Origin: Actinomycetes bacterium
Lineage (GTDB): Bacteria > Actinomycetota > Actinomycetes > Mycobacteriales > Mycobacteriaceae
Direction: 5' to 3'
NCBI GenBank assembly: GCA_023417985.1
Contig: JAEZDV010000110.1
Coordinates: 1-29,016, forward strand
DNA: 29,016 nucleotides
The notes beneath the pieces are model-generated. The model had not been told where the DNA came from, made no database searches, and was given only the letters and a program-made list of their open reading frames with translations. Below are positions 7,970 through 15,630 of the stretch, one piece after another; within the stretch, counting starts at the first letter, position 1; each line of letters starts with the position of its first letter. The position numbers were made by a program, and so were the translations under genes.

Positions 7970-8042
7970 GCACCGAGTGTACGAAGCCTCCCCCTCCCGC
8001 GACCCCACATCGTCCGATAGGTCGCTCGGCCAACAGGATTGA

Positions 8043-8059
8043 CCGAAGACCATATTCGG
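8043..8059. promoter_or_regulatory. Weak inverted repeat in the arsR / EF-G-like divergent region
   Basis: CCGAA (8043-8047) and TTCGG (8055-8059) flank a 7-base AT-leaning centre. It is the only symmetric element I find in the 147 bases between the two starts. An autoregulatory ArsR site is possible, but five-base arms occur often by chance. Confidence 0.2.
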
Positions 8060-8116
8060 CCGTGAGCAGGGCACAACCCGCTTAGACTGTGCGCACGTCA
8101 CACGAGGAGCACGCCG

Positions 8117-10165
8117 ATGCCCGATCGCACCGCAGCACGCAGCCGGCAGGCACCCGTCGCCGACAGCCCGGATCGGATCCGGAACGTCGTCCTGGTCGGT
8201 TGTAGCGGCACCGGCAAGACCACCCTCGCAGAGTCGCTGGCGGCCGCCACGGGCGCTGTGGGCCGGGCAGGACGCGTCGCCGAGGGGACGTCGGTGTCGG
8301 ATCACGAGGAGATCGAACAGCGACACCAACGGTCGGTGCAGTTGACGCTGCTCGCACTCGAATGGAAAGGCATCAAGATCAATCTGATCGACACGCCGGG
8401 CCATCCCGACTTCGACGCCGAAGTGCGGGCCGGGGTGCACGCCGCCGATGCCGCCGTGTTCGTCGTCTCGTCCACCGACCCGATCTCGGCCGCGACGAAG
8501 GCGCTGTGGCGCGAATGCGACGAGGAGAACATCCCCCGCGCGATCGTGGTCAACAAACTCGACATCGCCCGCCGGAGTTACGACGACGTCCTCACCGAAT
8601 GCCACGATGCGTTCGGCCTCGGTCCCGACACGCTGCGCGCGCTGTTCTATCCCGTCTACGACGGTGAGCGCCCGGTCGGGTCGATGGGATTGCTCACCGG
8701 TCGGCACTACGGCGAGCCCGGTCCGCCGCCGGTGTCGCAGGACGCGCGCGAAGCGCTCGTGGAGGCGATCTCGGGTCAGGACGACACGCTCATGGAGCGT
8801 TTCGTCGCAGGTGAACAGCTCGACACCGCGTCGCTCGAAGAAGGGCTGACGCGTGAGTTCCATTCGTGCGCCTTGCATCCCGCGATTCCCGCCACCGAGT
8901 ACGGAGTAGGCTCCGTCGAGTTGCTCGAACTGATCACCACAGGGTTCCCCGACCCCACCCGACGGGCGCGCGGTGCGCCCGCGTGCGACCCGGACGCGGA
9001 TCTCGTGGCTCAGGTCGTGCGCGTCGCGGGTGATTCGTATGTGGGCCGGATCAGCCTCGTCCGCGTCTACTCCGGCACGCTGCGTCCCGACTCGATCGTC
9101 GCGCTCACCGGCGGTGACCGTGATTCGCGCGAACGCATCCCGTCGCTGACGAGCCCGTTCGGCAAACAGCAGCGGCCGGTGGGCGAAGCGGTCGCGGGCG
9201 ACTTGGTTTCGGTCGGCAAACTCGCGACTGCGCAACCCGGCGACGTGCTGCACGAACCCGACCACCCCGCACATCTCGACATGTGGCCGGTACCGACGCC
9301 GCTGTTGCCGATCGCGATCGAAGCGCATACCCGCACCGACGACGACAAGCTGTCGCAAGCGTTGTCGCGACTGGTGGCGGAAGATCCCGGCGTACGCGTC
9401 GAGCACAACGCCGACACCAACCAGATCGTGCTGTGGTGCACCGGCGAAGCCCACGCCGAACTGGTGCTCGATCGCCTGCACACCCGGCACGGCGTCCAGG
9501 TCGATCCTGTCGAGTACAGGGTGCCCCTCCGCGAAACCTTCGCCGGACCCGCAGCGGGTCACGGGCGGCTCGTCAAACAATCCGGCGGGCACGGCCAGTA
9601 CGCGGTGGTCGACATCGAGGTCGAGCCTCTCCCCATGGGCAGCGGCGTGGTCTTCGCCGAGAAGGTGGTCGGGGGCGCCGTTCCCCGCCAGTTCATCCCC
9701 TCGGTCGAAAAAGGGATCGACACCCAGGCGGCCAAGGGCGTCGCGATCGGATGCCCCCTCGTGGATGTGCAGGTCACGCTCGTCGACGGCAAAGCCCACT
9801 CTGTCGATTCCTCCGACGCGGCGTTCCAAGCCGCCGCCGGGCTCGCATTGCGCGACGCCGCGGCGCACACCACCGTCCGGATCCTCGAACCGGTTGCCGC
9901 AATCCGGGTGATCGTGCCGGAAGAGTTTCTCGGAGCGGTGCTGGGCGATCTCTCCTCACGACGTGGCCGCGTCCTCGGCACCGAATCCCCCGAGCCGGGA
10001 ATCGCGTTGCTGCGCGCAGAGGTACCCGAGATCGAGTTGAGCCGGTACCCCGTGGAGCTGCGTGCCATCACGCAGGGCACCGCCGAATTCGCCCGTATGT
10101 ACATCCGGCACGAACCGATGCCGGACAACCTCGCCGCGCGTGTGACTTCCTCGTCGCCGAGCTGA
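8117..10165 (+). CDS. EF-G paralogue (elongation factor G-like, FusA2 type)
   Basis: This is a translational GTPase of 682 residues, about the length of EF-G. The G1 loop is GCSGTGKT (28-35), G3 is DTPGH (92-96) and G4 is NKLD (from 146). The later domains run to the C-terminus, including an EF-G domain IV-like part (QSGGHGQYAVV, ending in region AAFQAAAGLALRDA) and domain V. The G1 loop lacks the His-Val-Asp of true EF-G. Switch I, normally the RGITI segment, reads RHQRSVQLTL. These are traits of the actinobacterial FusA2/EF-G2 group; the M. smegmatis member was reported to lack ribosome-dependent GTPase. Its role is unsettled, with ribosome rescue or stationary-phase survival proposed. GAGGAG sits 7 bases before the ATG. 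Confidence 0.85.
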   Translation: MPDRTAARSRQAPVADSPDRIRNVVLVGCSGTGKTTLAESLAAATGAVGRAGRVAEGTSVSDHEEIEQRHQRSVQLTLLALEWKGIKINLIDTPGHPDFDAEVRAGVHAADAAVFVVSSTDPISAATKALWRECDEENIPRAIVVNKLDIARRSYDDVLTECHDAFGLGPDTLRALFYPVYDGERPVGSMGLLTGRHYGEPGPPPVSQDAREALVEAISGQDDTLMERFVAGEQLDTASLEEGLTREFHSCALHPAIPATEYGVGSVELLELITTGFPDPTRRARGAPACDPDADLVAQVVRVAGDSYVGRISLVRVYSGTLRPDSIVALTGGDRDSRERIPSLTSPFGKQQRPVGEAVAGDLVSVGKLATAQPGDVLHEPDHPAHLDMWPVPTPLLPIAIEAHTRTDDDKLSQALSRLVAEDPGVRVEHNADTNQIVLWCTGEAHAELVLDRLHTRHGVQVDPVEYRVPLRETFAGPAAGHGRLVKQSGGHGQYAVVDIEVEPLPMGSGVVFAEKVVGGAVPRQFIPSVEKGIDTQAAKGVAIGCPLVDVQVTLVDGKAHSVDSSDAAFQAAAGLALRDAAAHTTVRILEPVAAIRVIVPEEFLGAVLGDLSSRRGRVLGTESPEPGIALLRAEVPEIELSRYPVELRAITQGTAEFARMYIRHEPMPDNLAARVTSSSPS

Positions 10166-10173
10166 ATTTCCCG

Positions 10174-10674
10174 TCAAGAGCGTTCGCGCGCTACCTCTTT
10201 CAGCCTGCCCGTGGCAACGTCGAAGACGAATCCACGGAGGGATGTCGGCTCTGTGACGAACGGGCTCACCTCGATCCGTCGCATCGACTGACGCACGTCT
10301 TCCTCCGGGTCTCGAAAGCTTTCCGGTGCCCACTGGGGCCGGATACCGGTGTCCTCTTCGACCGAGCGGGTGAACTCGTCGTCGGTGAAGGTCAGCATGC
10401 CGCAGTCGGTGTGATGGATCAGCACGATCTCCTCGGTGCCGAGCAACCGGCGGCTGATGGTGAGCGAACGGATCACGTCGTCCGTCACCGCGCCGCCGGC
10501 ATTGCGGATGACGTGGGCCTCGCCCTCCGCGATTCCGAGGGCACGAGCCACATCGAGGCGTGCGTCCATGCAGGCGACGACGGCGATGTGTTTGCTCGGT
10601 GGCAGCGGGAGCGGGCCGGTGAAGCCGGCGGCGTACGACTCGTTGTTCTGCAGGTATTCGTCGGTAACGGTCAC
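10174..10674 (-). CDS. Beta-class carbonic anhydrase (Rv1284 type)
   Basis: It interconverts CO2 and bicarbonate with a zinc ion in the cytoplasm. The 166-residue protein closely follows the layout I know for M. tuberculosis Rv1284. Zinc ligands are Cys35, Asp37 (in ACMDARLD; Asp/Arg39 form the catalytic dyad), His88 and Cys91 (in HHTDCGM). IRNAGGAVTDD is also conserved, and the end reads LRGFVFDVATG. The start is GTG at 10674 with AGGAG 8 bases upstream. It converges on the EF-G-like gene (8 bases between stops) and is divergent from a small acidic-protein gene. Confidence 0.92.
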   Translation of the reverse strand: MTVTDEYLQNNESYAAGFTGPLPLPPSKHIAVVACMDARLDVARALGIAEGEAHVIRNAGGAVTDDVIRSLTISRRLLGTEEIVLIHHTDCGMLTFTDDEFTRSVEEDTGIRPQWAPESFRDPEEDVRQSMRRIEVSPFVTEPTSLRGFVFDVATGRLKEVARERS

Positions 10675-10794
10675 GCGCTCATCTCCTGGTGGTCGGGGCA
10701 CGGTCGTTCCATCATGCGCCGTCCGGTCGTCTTCGCCCAGGGTGCGGATCGACGTGATCCGAATGCTTCGCGGCGTGTGGTCCTCGACGCTTCG

Positions 10795-10820
10795 GTTTTG
10801 CGACCGGTCACCGGGGGTAT
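10795..10820 (+). promoter_or_regulatory. SigF/SigB-type stress promoter
   Basis: GTTT at 10795-10798 and GGGTAT at 10815-10820 are separated by 16 bases. This fits the actinobacterial general-stress sigma consensus (GTTT, 14-17 bases, GGGTA/T; SigF of mycobacteria, SigB of Streptomyces). It points at the small acidic gene at 10885 and gives a leader of about 55-60 bases. Confidence 0.55.
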
Positions 10821-10884
10821 CGCAGATGCTGTCCCGAGCATGGGCGACGCCCGTGCAGGGCAATCCACGAAAGGACGGGTTTCG

Positions 10885-11073
10885 ATGGCTGAATCCGAGC
10901 GACCGGGCACTCCTGCCGACAACGACGACCTCACGGGCGAGAAGATCTCGCGTCTCGTGGACGACATGGAACAGCGCGTCGAGGCCGAGCACGAAGAGGA
11001 AGGCAAAGCGGGTAGTCCGTCCGACCGCGAGGAAACCGAGCCAGTCGAGCCCGACGACCAGGCACCCGAGTAA
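10885..11073 (+). CDS. Small acidic hypothetical protein (62 aa)
   Basis: No family recognised. The 62-residue product is very acidic (more than a third Asp/Glu) and polar, with Pro in both end segments and a short likely helix in the middle (about 18-40: GEKISRLVDDMEQRVEAEHEEE). It has no hydrophobic core or membrane segment, so it is probably disordered or a small helical hairpin. Support for it being real comes from AAAGGA 9 bases before the ATG, a well-formed SigF/SigB-type promoter upstream, and codon use like the neighbours. A stress-induced protein is inferred from the promoter only. A much longer frame upstream is read-through of antisense DNA and is not used. Confidence 0.65.
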   Translation: MAESERPGTPADNDDLTGEKISRLVDDMEQRVEAEHEEEGKAGSPSDREETEPVEPDDQAPE

Positions 11074-11110
11074 CCCGCCCTCCCCATCCTGCGAACGTCC
11101 GGATCTGCGG

Positions 11111-12271
11111 TCAGCCGTAGATCCGGGCGTAGAGGTCGCGAATCTCCTCGTCGGTCGGCACGAGCGGATTGTTGTTCGGTGATCCCGAGGCGAGTGCCTG
11201 CTCCGCCATGAGGGGCACGAGCGTGTCCCAGTCCCGTCGGTCGATGCCGTAGGCACGAGGAGTCGGGACCTCGACGTCGCGGCACAACTCCGCCAGTGCG
11301 ACAACGAGGTTGTCCGCCGCAGCGCCGTCCGGGTCGGCCGCGCCGGCAACGCCGAGCGCGCGGGCACAGTCCGCATAGCGGGATTCCGCAGCCCGTACCG
11401 AGAACGCGGTGACCGCGGGGAACAACATCGCATTCGACAACCCGTGCGCAACGTGGAAGTGCGCTCCGATCGGCCTGCTCATGCCGTGCACGAGCGCCAC
11501 GCTCGAGTTCGAGAAGGCGATTCCGGCCTGCGTGGCCGCGAACATCATCTGCTCCCGCGCATCCTCGTCGTTGCCGTTCGCGTAGACGCGGCGCAGCACC
11601 CTTCCGATGGTCTCGATGGCCGCGAGCGCCAAGGTGTCGGAGAACGGATTGGCTTTCTTGCTGACATACGCTTCGATCGCGTGGGTGAGGGCGTCCACAC
11701 CGGTGTCGGCGGTCAATCGCGGTGGCATCGTCAGTGTCAACCGGTAGTCCACGACGGCCGCGACCGGCAGGAACGCCACGCCCGGGCACAGCATCTTCTC
11801 GTTGGTCACGCTGTCGCTGATGACGGCGAATTGGGTTGCTTCCGAACCGCTTCCGGCCGTCGTCGGCACCGCGACGACGGGAAGTGCCGGACCGTCGTTG
11901 ACGCGCGGAGCCTTGTAGTCGCTCATCTTCCCACCGTTCACCGCCAGCAGGCCGAGCGCCTTGGCGGTGTCCATCGGGCTGCCGCCCCCGAAACCGATGA
12001 CGCAATCGGCCTCATGAGCGGTGACCGCCTCCAGACCCGCGACGAGGGAGTCGGTGGTGGGATCGGGAACGGTGTCGGCGAACACTGCCGCCGCGAGTCC
12101 GGCCGCCTCCAGGCGCGACACCATCCGGTCCACGGCGCCGGTTCCGACGAGGAATCGGTCGGTCACGACGAGAGGGCGCGACAGACCGAGTCCGGCCACC
12201 ACCTCCCCGATGTCGTCGACGGCACCTCCGCCGATGCGCATCACGCGGGGAAGAGCAATCGGTACGGCCAC
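11111..12271 (-). CDS. Iron-containing (group III) alcohol dehydrogenase
   Basis: A 386-residue NAD(P)-dependent dehydrogenase of the Fe-ADH family. The dinucleotide loop is GFGGGSPMDTAKA (residues 94-105). Metal ligands expected from the family are present: Asp193 and His197 in VDALTHAIEA, His262 in VHGMSRP and His276 in HVAHGLSN. Length is typical. The start is GTG at 12271 with AAGGGA 5 bases before. It lies 59 bases downstream of the ADP-ribosylglycohydrolase gene on the same strand and may be co-transcribed. The substrate is unknown; the family reduces or oxidises small alcohols, aldehydes and 1,3-diols, and some members use non-iron metals. Confidence 0.9.
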   Translation of the reverse strand: MAVPIALPRVMRIGGGAVDDIGEVVAGLGLSRPLVVTDRFLVGTGAVDRMVSRLEAAGLAAAVFADTVPDPTTDSLVAGLEAVTAHEADCVIGFGGGSPMDTAKALGLLAVNGGKMSDYKAPRVNDGPALPVVAVPTTAGSGSEATQFAVISDSVTNEKMLCPGVAFLPVAAVVDYRLTLTMPPRLTADTGVDALTHAIEAYVSKKANPFSDTLALAAIETIGRVLRRVYANGNDEDAREQMMFAATQAGIAFSNSSVALVHGMSRPIGAHFHVAHGLSNAMLFPAVTAFSVRAAESRYADCARALGVAGAADPDGAAADNLVVALAELCRDVEVPTPRAYGIDRRDWDTLVPLMAEQALASGSPNNNPLVPTDEEIRDLYARIYG

Positions 12272-12330
12272 GAGGGTCCCTTCGTCACAAGTGCGGTCGA
12301 GGGATGTCTACCCCATCCGAGCCTCCCGAG

Positions 12331-13335
12331 TCACTCCCCTGCGAGAAACTGCGAGTAGTCGATTTCGGTGCCGGAGCGGAACCGGTCGTCGCCCGCACCC
12401 GCCCAGGCGGTGCGCAGCGCGAGACTCGCGAGATCCTGCGACCGGTAGCCGGGCCAGCCGTGCAGGATCCGCTGCCACTCGGCGGGTATCGCCGACGCAC
12501 CCCACCGGGCTCCGAGCAACCCGCCCGCGATCGCGGCGGTGGTGTCGGTGTCGTGTCCGGCGCGGACCGCGAGTTCGAGCGCCTGCGGCAGGTGTCCGGG
12601 ACCGGTCGCATCGGCATGACACACGGCCCACCAAGCCGTCTGCAGCGCGTGCACCACCCAGCCGTTGTTGTCGAAGACGCGGGGGTCGGACGCGGTGCGG
12701 GCAGCATCGAGCAGGGCCGCCCAGCGTTGCGGCGCATCCCCCGGCAGTAGTTCCAGACCGGCGGCGACACCGTCGAACGTGCCGTGGAGGACGGCGTGCC
12801 GGATCGCGAACGACCACAGCATGCACGCTTCGACCGCCTGCGGATCGTCGTGCGTCAGCAGGCTGACGGCGCGGGCACCGGCCACGCACCGCTCGGCGTC
12901 GTCGAGGAACGCGATCCCCACGGGTGCGGTCCGCATGAGCGACCCGTTTCCGCCCTTCCGTCCCGGGAGGGCGCGTGCCCGCGCGGTCATCGAGGCCGCG
13001 GTGGGGTGCGCTGCGCTCAGCACCGCACGGGTCTGATTCCCGATGTCCTTCGGCCGGGAGTCGTACCAGCGCGCGAACTGTGCCGCGACCCCGTCGAGCC
13101 CGTCCGGGGATCCGATGTCGACGCCCGTCGCCGACACCTCGGCGATCGCGAGCGCCATGGACGTGTCGTCGGTCCATTCGCCCGGTGCGAAGGGACCGAT
13201 GCCGCCACCGATCATGCGGATGGGAGTCTCCGGTGTGGGATAGGTGAATTCGTAGCCGGCGCCGAGCGCATCCCCTGCCGCGGTGGCGAGCAGGACACCT
13301 GCTGCGCGGTCGTTCTGTTCTGCCGTGAGCTTCAT
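12331..13335 (-). CDS. ADP-ribosylglycohydrolase (DraG/ARH fold)
   Basis: The 334-residue enzyme should cleave ADP-ribose from proteins or small ADP-ribosylated molecules using two Mg2+. Family motifs are AAGDALG near the start, GEWTDDTSMALAIA near residue 54 (metal ligands Thr-Asp-Asp), GNGSLMRTAPVG in the middle, and AGHDTDTTAAIAGGLLGA near the C-terminus (second metal-ligand group). All expected acidic ligands are there, so it looks active. The ATG at 13335 is chosen for GGGAG 5-6 bases upstream; two earlier in-frame ATGs (13347 and beyond) lack this. It is divergent from an NrtR-type regulator with 60 bases between, so it is very likely a target of it. Confidence 0.9.
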   Translation of the reverse strand: MKLTAEQNDRAAGVLLATAAGDALGAGYEFTYPTPETPIRMIGGGIGPFAPGEWTDDTSMALAIAEVSATGVDIGSPDGLDGVAAQFARWYDSRPKDIGNQTRAVLSAAHPTAASMTARARALPGRKGGNGSLMRTAPVGIAFLDDAERCVAGARAVSLLTHDDPQAVEACMLWSFAIRHAVLHGTFDGVAAGLELLPGDAPQRWAALLDAARTASDPRVFDNNGWVVHALQTAWWAVCHADATGPGHLPQALELAVRAGHDTDTTAAIAGGLLGARWGASAIPAEWQRILHGWPGYRSQDLASLALRTAWAGAGDDRFRSGTEIDYSQFLAGE

Positions 13336-13353
13336 GGCGTCTCCCATTCGATC

Positions 13354-13382
13354 AATGTTGAGCAAACATTAGCGCATATTTG
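13354..13382. promoter_or_regulatory. Overlapping inverted repeats in the ARH-nrtR divergent promoter (candidate NrtR operator)
   Basis: AATGTT (13354-13359) and AACATT (13365-13370) are perfect arms around GAGCA. An overlapping imperfect repeat pairs CAAACAT (13363-13369) with ATATTTG (13376-13382). The region is far more AT-rich than its surroundings. Either or both could be bound by the adjacent regulator. Confidence 0.5.
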
Positions 13383-13395
13383 ATTGAATGGTTAC

Positions 13396-14061
13396 ATGAC
13401 GTCCTGGACAGATCCCGGAGGCAAAGCTCTCACCGACTACCCGCGCCCCTCGGTGGCCGTGGACGTCGCGGTGCTCACCGTCGACGAATCACTGAAGGTT
13501 CTCGTCATCGAACGGTCCGACGGCACATCTGCGCTGCCCGGCACGTTTCTCCGTCCCGGCGAACGACTCGCCGACGCCGCACAGCGTGCGCTCCGCGACA
13601 AGGCCGCGCTCACCGGCATCGAGTTCCACCAGCTCGCCATGCTCGACGACCCCGCGCGCGACGATCGCGGGTGGGTGCTGTCGATGGCCCACGGCGCGGC
13701 CGTTCCCGTCGCCGAGATCCCCGCCGACGCGCGACTCGCCCCGGTTACCGACACCACCGATCTCGCCTTCGACCATTCCACCATCGTCGAACTCGCCGTC
13801 GACGATCTGCGAGCTCGGTATTCGGCGGCCGTGGACCCGGCCCGATTCCTCGGTGACGAGTTCACAGTCCTCGATCTCAGGCATCTGTACGAGGTGATCT
13901 TCGGCCGGCGGTACCCGAAGGACACGTTCCGTCGGCACCTGCTGCACGGACTCGTTCCCACCGGTGAACTGCGCCGGGAGGGCACAGGCAGGCCCGCCGA
14001 GATCTACCGGCGACGGGATTCCGCTCTGCCACCCGCCAGCACCGCGTTCCTGCTGCAGTAA
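13396..14061 (+). CDS. NrtR-type Nudix-related transcriptional regulator
   Basis: A 221-residue protein with an N-terminal Nudix fold (about 15-145) and a C-terminal winged helix (about 150-215, DLRHLYEVIFGRRY then FRRHLLHGLVPTGE). The Nudix box has lost its catalytic pattern: after the first Gly and Glu (GTFLRPGERL), the usual REXXEE reads RALRDK. This is typical of NrtR, which binds ADP-ribose instead of cleaving it and regulates NAD-related genes. The ATG at 13396 is preferred; TTG at 13384 would add four residues. No ribosome site is visible, so a leaderless message is possible. The divergent ADP-ribosylglycohydrolase is the natural target. Confidence 0.85.
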   Translation: MTSWTDPGGKALTDYPRPSVAVDVAVLTVDESLKVLVIERSDGTSALPGTFLRPGERLADAAQRALRDKAALTGIEFHQLAMLDDPARDDRGWVLSMAHGAAVPVAEIPADARLAPVTDTTDLAFDHSTIVELAVDDLRARYSAAVDPARFLGDEFTVLDLRHLYEVIFGRRYPKDTFRRHLLHGLVPTGELRREGTGRPAEIYRRRDSALPPASTAFLLQ

Positions 14062-14088
14062 CAGTCCTGCCGGTTCGACGCGTACTCG

Positions 14089-14997
14089 TCAGAGCACCAT
14101 CGCCTTCGCTATCGCTCCCCCGAGGGCGACATTGCTCCGGTAAGCGGCGACGTTGACCTCGAGTGTGCGACCGCCGGTCGCGCGGTGCATGTGCTCGAGC
14201 AGAAACGGGGTGAGATTCTTGCCGCGCACCCGCGCAGCCGCCGCCTCGCGCTCCGCTTCGTCGAGAACACGGTCGTGCAATTGCGGGTCCATCTCGGCCG
14301 ACGCGGCGATCGGATTGCCCACCAGGACGGCCGACCGCAACCCGAGGGCGTCGCGGGCGCGGGCGAGCGCAGCGGCGTCCTCGGGCGAGTCGACGTCGTC
14401 GACCACGCAACCGCTGTCCCGGATGTAGAACCCCGGAAAGCTGGTGGTGCGATATCCGACGACGCTCACCCCCAACGTTTCGAAGCGCTCGAGCGTCGCC
14501 GGGATGTCGAGCACCGACTTCACCCCGGCGCTCACCACGAGAATCGGAATCGACGACAGCGCAACGATATCGGCGCTCTCATCGAACGTCGTGGCGGCGC
14601 CGCGGTGCACTCCCCCGAGTCCCCCGGTGGCGAAGACGCCGATTCCGGCGCGATGCGCCAGCAGCGCCGTCGCGGCGACGGTGGTCCCGCCGTTCGTGCA
14701 CTTGACCGCAGCCACCGGCAGGTCGCGGATACCGATCTTGACCACCGACGTGTCGGCATCGCCGAGTGCGCAGATCTGCGGCGCCGACAGGCCGACGACG
14801 GGAGTCCCCTCGACCACTCCGACGGTCGCGGGGACCACCCCGGCATCGCGCAACTGTTCTTCCGCGGCGAGAGCCACCTCCACGTTCCGGGGGCGGGTCA
14901 GACCGTGGGTGAAGATGGTCGATTCGAGCGCGACCACCGGGCGACACTCGTCCAAGGCCTCCCGCACGGCGTCGGATATCACGATCGGATCGCTCAT
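14089..14997 (-). CDS. psuG: Pseudouridine-5'-phosphate glycosidase
   Basis: PsuG splits pseudouridine 5'-phosphate into uracil and ribose 5-phosphate. The 302-residue protein carries the family signatures. ALESTIFTHG at about residue 23 includes the catalytic-site Glu. The TTVAATALLAHRAGI and VFATGGLGGVHRG segments follow, then AGVKSVLD with the Schiff-base Lys, VGNPI, and GKNLTPFLLEHM near the end. No pseudouridine kinase (PsuK) gene adjoins it, whereas the two are often side by side or fused. The kinase must lie elsewhere or the substrate arrives phosphorylated. It converges on nrtR with 27 bases between stops. Confidence 0.93.
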   Translation of the reverse strand: MSDPIVISDAVREALDECRPVVALESTIFTHGLTRPRNVEVALAAEEQLRDAGVVPATVGVVEGTPVVGLSAPQICALGDADTSVVKIGIRDLPVAAVKCTNGGTTVAATALLAHRAGIGVFATGGLGGVHRGAATTFDESADIVALSSIPILVVSAGVKSVLDIPATLERFETLGVSVVGYRTTSFPGFYIRDSGCVVDDVDSPEDAAALARARDALGLRSAVLVGNPIAASAEMDPQLHDRVLDEAEREAAAARVRGKNLTPFLLEHMHRATGGRTLEVNVAAYRSNVALGGAIAKAMVL

Positions 14998-15038
14998 GCG
15001 CCCGACCCTAGCGTCCGGGCCGGGCGCGCACCCTTCCG

Positions 15039-15593
15039 TCAGGCGTGGACGCGACTGCGTCCGAGCCGCGCGAGCAGGCGCGTCGCACGATCCGCGTCGT
15101 CCGGCACCTCGACGTCCGGAGCGCAGACGCCGTCCATGTAGAGCGAGTCGCCGAAACTGTCGGCTCCGGCCTCCACCCTCGCGATCTCCGATTCGGTGAA
15201 GGTGTCCTCCAATCCCGCACCGGTGGCGATGTCCCACCGGTGTACGAACATGTCCCATATGTAGAACTGTTCGAACGTCGACCCGATCGTCGTGGGACCG
15301 AAATAGCCGTCGTACTGGGTGTCGACGACGGAATCGTCCGCGACGATCGCGGCCACCTTCGCGGTGTGCTCGCGCCACGCGCGCGCCGGGTCGTCGAGCG
15401 AAGGCCGCTCCCCGAGGTCGAGGCCGCGGCCCGCGAAGAACTCTCGCTGGGTGTCGATGATGTGTGCCAGAACGTCGCGTATGGTCCAGCCCTCGCAGGG
15501 GGACGGGCGATCCCACGCGCCGGGGTCCACGGCGTTCACCACGGAGGCGAGTGGCCGTTCTGCTTCGCTGTGTCGGTTGGCTGTTGTATTCAT
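15039..15593 (-). CDS. DinB-fold, TIGR03086-like / mycothiol-type metal-binding protein
   Basis: A 184-residue protein of the DinB/YfiT four-helix superfamily, the group that includes mycothiol-dependent maleylpyruvate isomerase. The helix motif CEGWTIRDVLAHIID holds the first metal ligand (His44), and a later segment WDMFVHRWDIATG holds the others. The region after about residue 150 is a short polar tail with DDADRATRLLARLGR. The exact reaction is unknown; many relatives are mycothiol S-transferases. The ATG at 15593 abuts an inverted repeat (15594-15618), leaving no room for a normal ribosome site, so the start may be leaderless or slightly different. It is divergent from an AraC-type gene. 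Confidence 0.8.
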   Translation of the reverse strand: MNTTANRHSEAERPLASVVNAVDPGAWDRPSPCEGWTIRDVLAHIIDTQREFFAGRGLDLGERPSLDDPARAWREHTAKVAAIVADDSVVDTQYDGYFGPTTIGSTFEQFYIWDMFVHRWDIATGAGLEDTFTESEIARVEAGADSFGDSLYMDGVCAPDVEVPDDADRATRLLARLGRSRVHA

Positions 15594-15618
15594 GGTGGCG
15601 ACGCTAATGCTCGCCACC
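15594..15618. promoter_or_regulatory. 8-9-8 inverted repeat between DinB-fold gene and AraC gene
   Basis: GGTGGCGA (15594-15601) and TCGCCACC (15611-15618) are perfect complements with 9 bases between. It starts at the base next to the minus-strand start codon and ends 12 bases before the AraC-type start. It is a strong candidate operator for the AraC regulator on itself and its neighbour. As RNA it could also hide either ribosome site. Confidence 0.5.
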
Positions 15619-15630
15619 TGCGAGGTATTG

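Noticed and set aside
9283..11073. Single 596-residue plus-strand protein ending in the small acidic ORF
   Set aside because: Most of it is an alternate frame of the EF-G-like gene and antisense of the carbonic anhydrase; only the last 62 codons have their own ribosome site and promoter.
13384..13395. TTG at 13384 as the nrtR start
   Set aside because: It adds four residues with no ribosome site and lies next to the candidate operator; ATG at 13396 fits as well or better.
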